Shown: positions 46,501 to 60,400 of the stretch, piece by piece
How positions within the stretch are numbered: position 1 is the stretch's first letter
Layout: every line of letters begins with the position of its first letter
Assembly (NCBI GenBank): GCA_037389465.1
Contig: JAZARR010000146.1
Span: forward strand, 3,318,001 to 3,382,000
DNA from: Baylisascaris procyonis
Lineage: Eukaryota; Nematoda; Chromadorea; Rhabditida; Ascarididae
Direction of reading: 5' to 3'
DNA: 64,000 bases
The notes under the pieces: model-generated
Told to the model about the DNA's origin: nothing
The model's input: only the letters and a program-made list of their open reading frames with translations
Databases searched by the model: none
Made by a program: the position numbers and the translations under genes

Positions 46501-49500
46501 ATAAAAAAAAAAAAACAACCATCGGGATCAAAATGTGATCGCGTAGACAGTAGATCGACGTTGCGGAGCGCAGCTTTTTTCTTTTCCATTGCTTTCTTTT
46601 AAATCTGTTTTGAGGACACAGCAAATCATTATCGACGTTTAGGCTATGTTTTTTGCTCGATCTTTTAACGGTCACTTTTTTCTCTTCTTTGCATATTTTG
46701 GAACTTTTCGAATATTCATTTCATGATATTTTTCAGCCGTTTTGTTCATTTCTTCATATCTTCTGAAAATTTGAATATTTCTTTCAGAACATCTACAATT
46801 CTTCTTTGCATTCGAGTGGGTTCGTGATCTTTCTGCTCAATAATCAAAGTTTTTGACGAAGTTTTAGCCTGTTTATGCTTAACTGCTATTTGAAATTCTG
46901 CAAATATTGCATTAAATATGTTGATATTTGATTATTATATTTATTCTATAGATGTGACTTTGGTGGAATTGGGCAGCCGAAGTGATTCAGCAGGCCCATT
47001 CTTTTTCCATTAATTGTTATAACAGTGAATGATGGATAGTCAATGGTCCAAACTTTTATCGGCTGACGATGATAGAGTTTTATAAGCTATAATTGCAAGT
47101 GCAAGATTGCTGTAGAATCATTTCAGAGTGATATCAAGGTGCTCAGCGGAAGTCGGAGCCGATAAAATCAACGAACTCGAACACTAACACCACAAATAAC
47201 TGAATGTAACCACTCAGTAATTAATGAGCATTAAAAATCATATGATAACAAAGATATGCAATCCATATCGGTTAAATGTTGTTCATTTTGTTGCCACCAA
47301 AATATCCTATTAAATCGTTTGCTGCTGCTATTGAATCATTTCTCTATTTCCAAATTATCAAGTTTTATTTTCTTGAGAAATACAATTGTAGAAATGCTAA
47401 TTTTTCTTATCAATAAATTAATTTTATATTATGTATTTCAATGGATCGATAATTCTCTGGGAAATTTTGTGAAAATTTCAAAAACATCAAAATAGTTGGA
47501 ATTTGAGATTAAATTTCGTACAGTAAAATAACTCTCTGAGAAAATCACATCAAAAAAAAAAATTTTTTTTCCCCTATATTATAAAATTACTGTAAAATTG
47601 AACGCTTCAAATATTATGCTCTCTATCGCCTATGAAATTCATTTCATTATTCGTAAGGCATTCATCAATCATTGTTTATTAAGGTGGATATTTTCTTTGT
47701 CGCTAATTAAAATGTCGATTCGGCAATAACGACGCTTCACTGATGAAATGAATGCTAAATCGAATGAAAGGGATCGTCGAGAATGCATCGATCTGCAAAC
47801 GTGTAATCAAACGACCTTTATCGCACGAATCGACGATCGTTGATTCTCGCTTCAGTTACCCGCACATATCGGTATAAGTAGTCTAATTCAGACGTTTTAT
47901 TAACGCTTGACGGGTTTCGAGTATTGGCTGCCCATCGCGATAGTCTTAGTTACATCTGCTTCGTTGAGTATTTCTGTAAAATCTGAGACATCCTCGTCAT
48001 TGTTTCATTTTTCAATTTTCATTCAATCTATCTATCGTAAAAGTAGATTCGAATCTCTTATTGCTTTTACTGAAAATCTTATCGTTTTTGCTTTCATCTA
48101 TATTCCATAGATTTCTTGCTTTAAGTCATTCTTTCCCTCTTCCATTTTTTTCACACAAATGGAAATTTTTAGTGGCTAAATATTCATCATACTCATATCC
48201 GCTGACTACCGTGAATATTTTTTTTGAGCAATCTCCATAGAAGTTTTCCTCTTTATAATTCTAATGATTCACTAAAGTTTTTAACTGCTTATATAACATA
48301 GCTATAAACAGTATAAAAGAGTAAAGCATCTATAGGCAAAAGAAAATGAAGACTGTCTATGCAAGATTATAAAAATGCATCCACAAACAATAGAGGATAA
48401 CAAAAGCCATGCATACCATATCGGTTGCTTGTAACCTGATAATATTCGGTCAGCTAAAGGGGAAAATTGATCAAAGAGTACAACTCATAATGAACTTTAC
48501 GAGATATAATTAGAAGTGAATGAGAAAAAATTTCTTTTCACTTCAATTTGATGGCTTTTTTCTATGCAATTCCACTCGCTATAAGAAACTGAACAAATAA
48601 AACAATTAGATATATTGATGTTGGCCTATAGGTTTGCTCAAACGGTTAATAAAATATTGTGCTAGAACAAATATGACTTTTAAAAAAAGAATTCCTCATT
48701 CGATAATTCTATTTTTGACATTTTGTATGGCTTTTTCCGATCTAGAATACAAACGATGATCCACTCGCTAGAAAACATATCGAAAACTAATAGTAGTCAA
48801 TGCTGAAAATTAGTGTTAAATATATGCATATGAGAGTATATAATTATGGATGAAGGATAGTCGGTAAATTCAATTCTGTTAGCGACGAAAAAAATGCTGA
48901 CAATCGATAAGTGGACTAGCTGCATCGCTTGTCAAGCTATGTTATTAACAAATGTATTTGAAATAAAATTTTTGTTCATTTTTTTATGAACTGTGTATGT
49001 CTTCTTAAACAATGCAATTGCCAATCTTGCTATAGTTGTTAGCATTCATATTGTAGAATTTGAGCAAGAGATTTATTAAGATAAGAGGTAAGAAGGATTT
49101 TTACATTGATTTCAGTAGGGTATCTCCCACCAACTTGTCAGCTAAGAAATTCTCAGAAAGATGCAACTTTTGCACTCAACTGGCGTTACTTTGCAAATGA
49201 AGAGGATTTTCGAATTTTTAATTGAACGTTATAACGCACATCAACCTGTGCAACGATGATACGAACATCATCATCGAATTCAAATCTGTCCTTTAAATGG
49301 AAAAGTTAACGTTTTTCGATGTTAATGTTAGAGATTACCGATCACTTTGATTCAACAACCCAATTTGAGACAGCAGTTCAAGTGAAATAGAATCGAAAAA
49401 AACGATACCTCTAAAAAGAATAGATAGTCAGATGCATGTAATAAATGCTATTGCTTATTGAATTGATTGATTAGCTCATCATCGCTATTCACGTGCTTAT

Positions 49501-49591
49501 TCCTATAGGTGTTAAAAATATGACTATAAAATGAAGAGTTACCTCAGCAGAATGCCACGAAATGCAGCAACTGCTTTAGCTGCGCACAACA
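43542..49591. other. 6-kb AT-rich gene-free stretch upstream of the npr-1-like gene
   Basis: Many stops in all frames, poly-T and poly-A runs, and no exon pattern. It probably includes distal regulatory DNA of the neuropeptide receptor; no specific element was identified. Confidence 0.45.
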
Positions 49592-50501
49592 ATGTCATCG
49601 AACAACGGATGTGACATTTATTCACAACTCTATCCGGATCCGTCGAGTAGTCCTATAGCGATCGGATCATTCACGATCCTATACACGCTTATCTTCCTGA
49701 TGGGAATTATTGGCAATTCAACGCTCATTTATGTCACTCTACAAAATCGTACATTACAAGTTGGTGTTGTGAATTTCACTAGATCCTGCAATAATTAGTC
49801 CGTGTTGCTCGGTTGCTTCTTTCCTTTTTAGATTTAGATTGAAAAATTGCTAATATTGCTTAACAAACTGTTGAATAACTAGCAGATGAACTTTTTTGTC
49901 TTAACAGCTTTTTTTCTGTATTGAAGTGAATACAAAACTATGTATATTTTTAGACCGTACAGAATATGTTTATCTTAAATTTGGCTGCCAGTGATGTTAT
50001 AATGTGTATGCTTTCGGTGCCTGTAACTCCTGTAACGAATATTTATAAAAATTGGTTTTTTGGTGCACTATTATGTCGTCTCATTCCTTATGTGCAAGGA
50101 GTTTCCGTCCTCATCAGCACGTTCAGTCTTGGTGCAATCGCTCTTGATCGGTTAGTAATTAAATAATTGAGAACATCTTTTTGCTTGCAGATTTTATAAT
50201 TTTTACGTTTTTCGCACTTATCTAAAATTTATTCGAGCATTCATTTTCGATATTAGCGTGTTCTTGATGCAAAATTCCGATGAAAGAAGTATTGAGCGCA
50301 ATATAAATTTCTACGTATATGATGTTTGAAGTGAAGCTTTCAACGTTAAATATTGATGTTAAGTATCGAAATTGTTGCCCGACGATCCCAATTTTCTTCG
50401 TTTTTGAATCCTTTTCTTTTCATCAGTAATATATGAACGAGGAATAGATTAGAATGTGTACTGCTTAGAAGAGCTTTATGTAATTTACTATATAGATAAA
50501 G

Positions 50502-50554
<53 letters not shown>

Positions 50555-53500
50555 TACTATATAGCTAATAGAGTTGCTATTTTGTATTTGAGTGATCAAG
50601 CTTCACTTGAGTAGTTGCTATACGTACCTAATTTTTCGTTTTAAGAATAGCACCAATATTTACACTTTTAAATAGAAGGATTGAGCCGAGTAAAAATATT
50701 AATTAATACATTTTCTATAGTTTTTTGAATGAATTACAACATAATTTTACTAGGTAATGAGTGAGTAAGAATGTTGCAACGAATGCAAAAAGATCAATTT
50801 AATGTCACAATTGACCTCGAACGCATTATGCTATTTACAGATATGTGTTAGTGGTACATCCACATGCACGTTCTCTAAGCAAACATGGCGCTATGGTGGT
50901 TACTACGATTCTATGGACGTTATCCATATTTGTTACATTACCCTATGCATTTTTTATGACTGTTGAATCTTACCCGGTTTGTGTGTGTGTGTGTGTGTGT
51001 GTGTGTTGTTCATTATTCTTTCGCATATTATTTTCAGGAAATAAAACCTCATAACCAACTTCAGAAAGTGTGATTTTTTAATAAAAATATTCCAATGAAA
51101 ACGAAATTAAAGTTATTCATAGGAGATTTTTTGAATTGTATGAACGGGAATTCCCAAAGGAAGAGGGTTTAAGAATATTTGAATTCGAGACAGAATTTTC
51201 CTTCTTTTATTTCTAAAAGAGTAAACTAAATCGGATATCAATTGCATATCCGGATACCATACTCTTGCCGTAGTTTGTAGTTTAGACATTCTTACCACAG
51301 AATTTAATATAACAATCTTTAAGCGCTAGAACGCATCTGCAATTTAATTTGCTACCAAATTATTCTGTATTTTCGATTGCAACAATGTTTACGCAATGTT
51401 ATACGAAGCGTAACGATGTTCAACAATGAGAAGTGGAAACAATGTTATGTTCAACAAAGTACAATTATGCTATTCATCTATAGAGGTGAAAAAAAAAGAA
51501 AGACTTCCACATGCATACGTAACATTGCGCTAACATATATGATAAGAAATAAGCTCAAATCAACGTCATCGTTATATTCATCGAATATTAGTGCTTATGG
51601 GGGGATATATTTGAAGGGGGTATGCGGTGAATTTTGTACAGAGAAATGGCCGAATGCATCGAGTCGACGTGCTTATACAATGGTCGTGCTAGTGGCACAA
51701 TTCGTGATTCCATTTATGGTGATGGCATTTTGCTATGCGACGATATTTGCACGACTACGCACCAGGGCACGTCTGCGATTGCAACGTATCAACGAGCGTT
51801 GCTCAATTGTGCGCGAGAAAACAAACTTACCATCGAGCATACGTCGTCCTGATTTTAAGACTGTCAGGAGTGAGGTTCGTTCTTCTTAGCACTACCAGTT
51901 CGGATGCACATAAAACGTTGTCGATGGAATGGTGTGCATAGCCATAATATTTAGTGCTGGGTTATGACACTATATGTAGTGCGGGCAACTAATACTTTTT
52001 GCATGTTCAGGTTCTATCGTCTTATAAGGGCAGATCTAAAGCGCTTCATGGATAAACTTAAGTTGTAAAGGTTTGAAAACCTTAATTGTAGTTATACACC
52101 TAATCTTCAGCATGAAACGATGGTTAGTACTTTCTCGGACCCTCTCCTTCCGTGTTGCAGTTGCCTCATATGGTTAAATGAATGCTATGCTTAAACCTGA
52201 ATGAAGGCTTAAGCTTAAGTACATGGTCTAAACTTAGTCTTAGATTCAGGCCCAACCCTACATCCGACGTTCTAGACAAACTGGATTTGTGCTCAAAAGC
52301 TAGTAAAGTTGGAATTTCGAACGTATAAAAATAAAGATTGTCATGATGTTGAAATGTTGCACCACAAACGATTGGTTTTATATCTATCCTATTTCTTTCC
52401 TTTACCGTTTTTTAAGATGTCAATCTTCCCGCCCTCAGCCCATATTTTTCGAGATCATGGACATGTATGATGACATTTCACATACATATGCGATCACCAC
52501 CTATTTCATAACAAACGGTACTAAATGAATGCCGTCGTCGATAGTGCCATCACCTTTCTCTTGCAAGCGAAACAAGAGTTATACTACTGCGCGGTTCCAA
52601 TTGTTTAGTAGAGGTAATAGATCGAAACACGGTGTCTTGAAGCAATAGATGTTGCAACTCGAAACATCTCGAAGCGGATTACAAACCCGAAAAAAATGAG
52701 AAAGCAAAGCAGTGTGGGACTTGCTGATCTAGGTGAAGAGACCCTACGTCGCCAGTTTCCATGCTGGGATGAATTTGCTCTATGGCACCATGTACTCACA
52801 TAATACCGCTGCTTCAGCTCATTAATGCAGAAGCAACGATGGTTTTTTTCATTGCGTGACACTCAATTTTAATTGCAAGTACCGCTGATATTTTTCGAAA
52901 CAAATGCAACCTACTGTTGTTGCTTCACGTGGTACCTAACGAGTACCAATTTCAGAGCAGTGATATTTGTATGACGCAAGAGAGGGTTCGTCACCATCTT
53001 TTAAAACAGACACGACGTACAACAATGATTCTTGTGAGTATGGTGCTTTTCTTTGCTCTCACTTGGTTACCACACAACCTTATCTCCCTAATCATCGAGT
53101 ACGATGAATCGAATCGATTTTTTCACACGTTCGGCATCGACAATATGAGCTTATCTTATCTCATCAATCTCTTCACACATAGGTCTTTTTCATTTTCCGT
53201 TTTTATTCTTTAAAGAAAAAAAAGCTCATAAGCACAGTTCTTTATCTTTAAAGCTAAGAAAAAACTTTGTGAACCTATTCACATCGCTTAAAAACCTCTC
53301 GTTTACTTTTTTAGTGGTCTTCATCGTCGACATTAGTTCTATTGATATGATGTATGATAGAATTAGAGGGGACAAATCAAGTGATACTTTTAAAAAATTA
53401 TTTCAAGCAATAATTTAGCTCTTGCTGCGCTTGGAAGGAAGCCAATTTTAAATGACCTCATTGGCGATTGATTCCATTCGAAATGAAAACTTTTTTTTTG

Positions 53501-54665
53501 AAAGATTAAAGTGGCAAATTGCGTGACTTACGAATCGAATATTTAATTTTTTCGGGTTTTGAATAATATAGCAGTGAGAAATCGCAGTAATAGTACTAGT
53601 AGTATAACTATTACTGCAAAACTTTAACGCCTACGCAGAGCAATCAACTATGACGAGAATCAATAAACGATTCAAAAATCAAATTCGAAGAATTTTATGT
53701 CTCTATAACTCCTCACATCTGAGATCAGTATACAACGTTAAGTAATTAAGAAACGGAGAAGTAATAAACATTTTAAAGTTTATGGTAGAACATTCATGTA
53801 AGGTGCGCAGCCTTAAATACTGTTTTCTACTTTTTGCGCCTATAACTATATAAGTAACTTTAGCTTGTATACTTTTTATTAAGTATATTAATATAAGCGG
53901 CTTTTTTTTTCAGTGTGGCAATGACAAATAATATCGCAAATCCGGTATTATACGCTTGGCTCAATCCGACATTTCGTGATCTGGTCATACAAACATGTTG
54001 CAGAAGATATCAACGCAACAATATGTATTCCTTGAAACCTTGAAATCTTCTGCGAAGTGCACAAAAAATTATAGTTGAATTAGGACGTGTTATTTTCCTC
54101 AAGCAATTTCATCCTATTTCATACAAATCACCAATTATTTTGCAGATACGATCACATAGTTTAAGTTTCTCGTATAGCTGAATAAATAGAAATTGCTTGT
54201 GAAAACAATGAAATATTTTTAAAAAATAATATTCGTCACAATTGTTGCACATTTTTATGATAAAAGAGATCATTTTGCAGGACATGTGATGCGAATACGC
54301 CAAAAATTTCAAACAACGCTGTGAGTAACTTTACTGGAAAAGCTTTATATAAAAGTGGCCACGAACTTGGACGCATCCCACAGTTGGGAACAGCAACATA
54401 TGACGACAAAATTCATATGCACTACCGTCAGAAGAATGGCGACGAGGGTGTCTCATGTGCTGATAAACTGACCGAGGCGAAACATCCGAGTGTTCTGCAC
54501 CGCCATCAAGTTCCATCAAGTCAGCACAACACTGAAAAATCAAATGAGGCCACTATGGCTTCACTTGCCAATAATATGATGGCTCTCTCGAGGATATGTG
54601 AAAAAGGCAAAGTTGGCCAAGACGCTGTGACGTTGGCCGTTCACGATACGGATATCTTTATTTAG
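49592..54665 (+). CDS. npr-1: NPR-1-type neuropeptide receptor (class A GPCR)
   Basis: Neuronal Gi/o-type receptor; in C. elegans NPR-1 binds FLP-18/FLP-21 peptides and controls aggregation and oxygen responses. Exons 49592-49759, 49954-50150, 50841-50976, 51617-51874, 52956-53182, 53914-54024 and 54281-54665 join in frame to 493 residues. Seen: NNGCDIYSQLYPDPSSS N-terminus, TM1 with GIIGNSTLIYVT, TM2 NLAASD, TM3 with FSLGAIALDRYVLVV (DRY split by intron 2), GEFCTEKW in loop 2, TM5 FVIPFMVMAFCYATIF, an Arg-rich loop 3 (about 60 residues), TM6 TWLPHN, TM7 NPVLYAW at 338-344, and a 140-residue tail ending VHDTDIFI. Identity of whole motifs to NPR-1 supports orthology; a close paralogue cannot be excluded. 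Exon 4 uses a TTTGAAG acceptor. AATAAA lies at 54735. Confidence 0.93.
50505..50551. repeat. (TA)n microsatellite in npr-1 intron 2
   Basis: About 46 bp of TA repeat in intron 50151-50840. Confidence 0.95.
50977..51007 (+). promoter_or_regulatory. UG-repeat at the npr-1 exon 3 donor
   Basis: The donor GTTTGT runs directly into about 27 bases of GTGTGT. UG-repeat RNA directly after a 5' splice site is a known binding context for CELF/UNC-75, SUP-12 and TDP-43-type proteins, so splicing of this exon may be regulated. Function here is inferred only. Confidence 0.5.
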
Positions 54666-54734
54666 TGCAATAAGTAGTCTTAGTTATATGACTGCAATTA
54701 AACGAAATGTGCGTCTAGTCGGTTTATTGTGGTG

Positions 54735-54740
54735 AATAAA
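54735..54740 (+). other. poly(A) signal of the npr-1-like gene
   Basis: AATAAA 70 nt after the stop codon at 54663-54665. Confidence 0.65.
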
Positions 54741-57437
54741 GCATTGACATAGATAAACTCTTGATAAAAATTCACTGGAAAGTAAAATATACTGCAGCTT
54801 GAATGTTTTTAAGTGTTCAACAATTGGCATTTTTTTCGCCGCCCCTTCAACGGTAACAAAAATTATTCGTATTTTTGTTCCCCTTTTCTTGTTAATTTTA
54901 ATCTCTTTAACAAAATGCATCTGCCTGATCTTCGTGCAGTGTATCGATTAAACAAATGTGCAGAAAATGTTGGAGCAGCGATCAGAAGAGCAGAAAAAAA
55001 CTAGAACGATGATTCAAGTTCTCAATAAATTGTAGTTATAAACTCTTCTTTATTTGTCTTTCCCAAAAAATGCATTAGTTGCTCATCTCTTCGGGAATAA
55101 TATAAAGCTGTAACGATAATTTCTACTTCAGCACTGCGGCTTTTTCTTTTTTTTTCTATGCAATATCAGTGCCTTCGCTGCTATAGTGTACTTAATCTGG
55201 GACCTCTCCACTCTATCAAATGATGAAGTTTTTATCTCTTCATGCACAAATTATGCAACACCCATAATATATGATCACTTCTTTGCCGTTGTTTAGTAGA
55301 GTTTTAAAATATATGACTTTTCCTAATACATTCAATATGTTCATAAATATAATGGGAAACAAATTGCAAATTAATATTGATTCCCTTCTGAATAAAAACA
55401 ATATTATAATCTCAAGAAATTAAAAAAAAAAAAGAAAATCGAAATGATGTACATAATTTTTCATTTCATAAATGCAATTTTTTCAATGAGAAGAATTGAT
55501 GCGAGAAGTTTAGAGCGCTCATTTGACAATATTTCATAAATTGATTAATTTTTCAATAGTATTTCATTCCACTAAAATATCGGACAATTAGAGCGTTTTG
55601 TATTCAGCACTGATTTTGATTAAAATCGATAATTTCTAAGATAGTAATTCGCAACACTTGAAAGAAATTGAAGATACTGATTAAGTAAGCTGCAACCAGT
55701 AACAGTGTGATTGTATAAACCGTCATATCAGTATTATATGATGAAATTTCAAAAAAAAAGCGCCTAAAAAGTGCTCTCAAACGATTTTAAAAAATTGGAA
55801 ATTGAAATATTGACTCTTAAATTCTATGACTTGAAGAACTGACCTGAATGCAATAGGCATCAAGGTGGTGGCTAATATATTTGATTTATCGGCAAATGCA
55901 ACACACTTGATTGCACAAGTACAATTTAACAAAGCCAATTGAGACAGCCGATTAAATAGGCAACAATGGTGCAGCCATTAAGAATAGTTAATACTTCATT
56001 ACAAATATTCATCGTCATTTAAAAGAAAACCGCTGCAAGAATGCATTTCATAGAGATGACTGGAGGTGATTGCACTTAAGATTACGTGGAAATCGTTCAG
56101 AATATCGATAGTTAAGAGGATAATACAAATAAAAAGATATACTGCATTAGTTAATCGAGGACCACTCTCAAACATATCTAATTTTTGTTGCTACTGTGGA
56201 TCATTCTTAAATCGATAGCTGCCATGAATAAAATTCGACCACTTGTAGGTTAGGAAGAATTGAACGCCATTCTTGAATAGTAAATCCGCTTCCGTTTGAA
56301 AGCTGTGAAAAATGGAGTGGAAAACATCGAAATAAAATCCTTTCCTAGAATGAAGATCACTAACAGGAAAGAAATAAAATACCTTGTTCTTCGAACGACA
56401 GAAAACATTGGCTACTGATTATTTAGAATATAGATATTTTCAATGATATTTTAGTAGGCCTATTTCCACTGATTTTCTATTCTCACACATATCAATACTT
56501 TTTACTTGGATTCTGTTGTATCTTTTCATCCGCAATCGTTTTAAACTAATTCATTTATCGATATATAGCACTTACACCTCATCGATGCATAGCAACAATC
56601 AAAGTCTACGATATACGAAGTTGTTAGAATGCATGCTATGGCCCTTCGTATTTCGCTGAGAAAAGCTTTCAAGAGGATTAAGCGATGGGGGATTGTGTGA
56701 ATGAACGAGATTCAACTAAGGGTTATGCATATCCATTGGGTGTGATGCGTTAATTCTTTACGGATTTTTGTTTCTCTAAGCGATACTTTGTGTTCATAAA
56801 AGCGATGAACGGCATATGGATTAATGGATTTTGCTTCACTTTAAGCATTAAGCCCTAATCCTTTGAGGATGAATCCCACATAAATCTCCCTACAGTGCGC
56901 TTCTCCTCAATTCTTCGAGCTGCCTCATTAACTAAACTTCTTGTCGCTTTTCGCATTACTTCAAGTTGTTGATATATTATACTTTTCAATAGAAGTTGAG
57001 CTCAAAATATAGAATACAGAAGACATGGTTAAGGAGATAAGAAATTGAAATGCGAGCGTGATCGTCTACGAAAACGAGAGATTTGCGGTACGTATGAGAA
57101 ATTCCTTTCTTCAATTGCTATATATTTGGATTGGTTTACATTAATCAATCTTCGAGTTGCCTCGTATTCAAACGATTTTTCACCAAGTTAGGAATAATGT
57201 TAGCAAAAATTTTTACAGGAAATTTCCTGCCGTATCGTCGATGATATTTGAGGAGGATCATATAACATTCATATAAAATGTTATCTTAGAAATTTACTTA
57301 TATTTCTCTTCTATATAACTTTAAAATAAGGTGAAATTTGATTGTTGAGTCGTTAACTCTAAGGTATTGAAGCGAGAAAAACGTTGAATGCTAATAGATT
57401 ATATTCCTTCTTTACGATTAGTGATTAGTTTAGGGCG
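54741..57437. other. intergenic region between the two receptor genes
   Basis: AT-rich, stops in all frames, no exon seen. Presumably the promoter region of the downstream receptor. Confidence 0.45.
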
Positions 57438-60400
57438 ATGTTGTCCGATGCATTGCTCGTTCTTTTACCGAGTGTCGGCTTTGCACAATGTGTCGCTAGT
57501 ATCTTTCTTCTCATCGTTTTCCTTAAAGTTAAAAGGCAAATCAACGTCTATATGACTGGACTTGCAATCGCCGGTATGTCTCTTATCCTTTAAACAATTT
57601 TATTTCGTTTATATGAAGTTTTACTTGTCTCATTGCAAAAACAGTGTAGGGTGCTTTGTAGTGAGTAACTTTTAGAAAGTAGCTCATCTTCTTTGTGTAC
57701 AAAAAGCTTTACCTTTACCTGTTATCTTCTTTGTAAAAATTCTCGAACTTCATGTTTGCGACCATAAAAAGAATAAGAGCCAGCATTAATTGTTCGGCTT
57801 GGTGTAAATGTTTGCTCTATACATTTAAAAAGTGTTTAGCAGATGAAGGATTTTAAATATGCCGATTTTTTCATCGCAACCAATAGGACCCATCAAACCA
57901 TCCAATGAAGAAGTTGAAAAAAATTTCTCATCGATCCTCGTACCATGCATTCAGGCTCAGGTGTGAAAATTGGAAAAATTTGGCGTTTGATGCCCTGTTC
58001 AAGCATAGAGTTTGAACATGTTGAGCTTATCGAGAAATAATAGGGAATTCCACATAGAGAAATCCGAGGACCCAGAGCTTTTTCTCTCAGTTTCAGAAGA
58101 GAAAGTTACATTGCTCTTCTAAACTTGCCCTTTCGAACATATACCAATAATCACGTTTTCCATCTACCCATGGATAATAACTTTTCCTAATCGTATCTAA
58201 TTGCTGAACGGTTAAACTGGCTTGTCGTTGCATATTTTTTTGTAGAATAAGCGCCGTATTTTAACTTAATCACTTTATTCACAATTATTCATACATAAGT
58301 GCGAATATTCGTGGCAAATGATCTTATCTCTACTCATTTTATCACAATATTGTTTATTAAATAAGTGTCCAACTAATATACGTTAATAGATGCCATTCAT
58401 TTCATTAATTAATTAAAAGGTATTCATTTCAATTTTTCTGCAAGGAAAAGAGTGATTAAGTCAAAAAAGATATTTGTATCTATCGGTACGCAAGATCAAA
58501 TTCCATAAAAATCGAACATACATTTTACTATGTTGGATGTTTTTTTGAGTTTTGAGCCAACTGAAGTCCGGCTCAGACTGAGAATGAACAGACTGAGAAT
58601 CATAACACGAGGTTGATGACTACTGAAAACTTCCGCGGTAGCTCGGTGGTAGAGCACTCGCCCCGCAAGCGAGAGGTCGCGGGTTCGTCCCCGTCTGCGG
58701 GCAAGTTTTCATTGGTCATCAAAAACACTCATTACATTTTACTAATCGCAAAAATAATTTCCCCAATTTCGTTGCAATCATTATTTAGATTTCCTCGCTG
58801 GTGTTGGAGCTATCTATGCTTCATTCTTCGCTATATATATGACAATTTATGGTGAGACCGAAAAGGTAATTCTTTATGTGTCAAAACGTTTTAAATTATT
58901 TAATGATATTTATTAGACAATAGTTTGCAAACTTATATTTAGCGGATGTGATAATCACCTATCATACTTTGTTATAAATTTATTGATATGCGAATAGACA
59001 ATAGACCTACAGCTAGACTCATGTAAACACAGACAAATTATATGCTGCAGATAAGTGCGTTCTGAATGCATTTCTTTTTTTTATATCTTGCACTCAGTAA
59101 TGTTTCTACTATTGTTGATTTGATAGGTAAGAGAAGAGAAAAGACATCCTGATGGAAATTACCCACTTGGTTGAATGAAACTACCCACTTGATGGAGTAC
59201 CTAACAAGTATTGTACAATCGATGTTCCTTTTCCATTCCCACACGCCACTCTCTCTTACTTCGCCAATTCTATTTTAACGAAGTAAATGTGCTTAATGCG
59301 CTGAAATGATTGAAATCTTTAAAAAAAAACATTCACTTTAAAAAACTGAGCATCGCATAATGTTCATAGAAATATTTACTAGTCAGTATTTCCGGATGAA
59401 AATGCCCCCCCCCCCACAATATATTTCTTTATTGGCTTCAACAAGGGGATGCTAACTGAGGAGATTGCTGTCAAAGTATGTTAGGGAGGCTTGTGGAAGT
59501 TTGTTTCGATGATTAATCCTAAACGATTAAAGCATATTAATGAGAGGGGTAGATGAATGCAATCGAGTTGCAGGAAATCAAAAGTCTTCAGTGCCTTATA
59601 CGTGGATTCTTCATTACGATTTGGATGCATAGCGATACAGCACAAGTGATTTTCCTTATCGTTGCATCAGTTAATCATCTAGCTGCCGTTCTTGTGCCAG
59701 CAAAATATGCCAAGGTAGAACATATAACATATATTTATCTCATTTCTTATGTTCATCCTCGAAAGTCTCATTGAAGTCGCTTCTGAAGAGTAAAGCGACT
59801 TCAATGAGAAGCTTAGTATTAAAATGTCAGAATATTTCTCTATGAAGCAAAGTTTCAGGCATAAGCTAATTTTGAGTTCATGAACAGACGCATCTCATCG
59901 GGGAAATCTTCTCGTTTCGCAAAAAAGGCCTTCCACACAGTGGCGTTAGAGCATTTGAAAATTGACTACATAAAATTTTCGAAGAAATAACGAAAACAGC
60001 TATCATTAAGACTCTTAGATGCTTGTGTCGCTTTTCAAATCTTCTAGACCACCCATCACGCTAAGCGGAAACTTAACGATTTGCTTCATCGTTTTGTCGC
60101 CTTTCTCAATTCGTAATTTATTATCTGGCTTTCTGCGTAATTCGCTCGCGATAAGTAATTTGTTTTGTAGCGCAGAGACGAGACGGGAGGGTAACGTTGA
60201 TTTGAGGTGCATGGAGGTTAAGGGCATTAGCTCCTAGTTCATGCGTGCCCGTCATGAAAATTCTTATGATTCTATAGACTCCCAGGTGATAGTGAAAAAG
60301 CTTTGAAGGGCGGAAAAGTACAGGATCTAAGAAATTCTATAGGTCACACAAACTTCGACAGCTTTATAAAAATTGTAGAAATCGTCCACAACTCGTGCTT

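Noticed and set aside
58613..58855. Open frame beginning MMTTENFRGSSVVEHSPRKRE
   Set aside because: It is a read-through of the tRNA-like gene and intron sequence.
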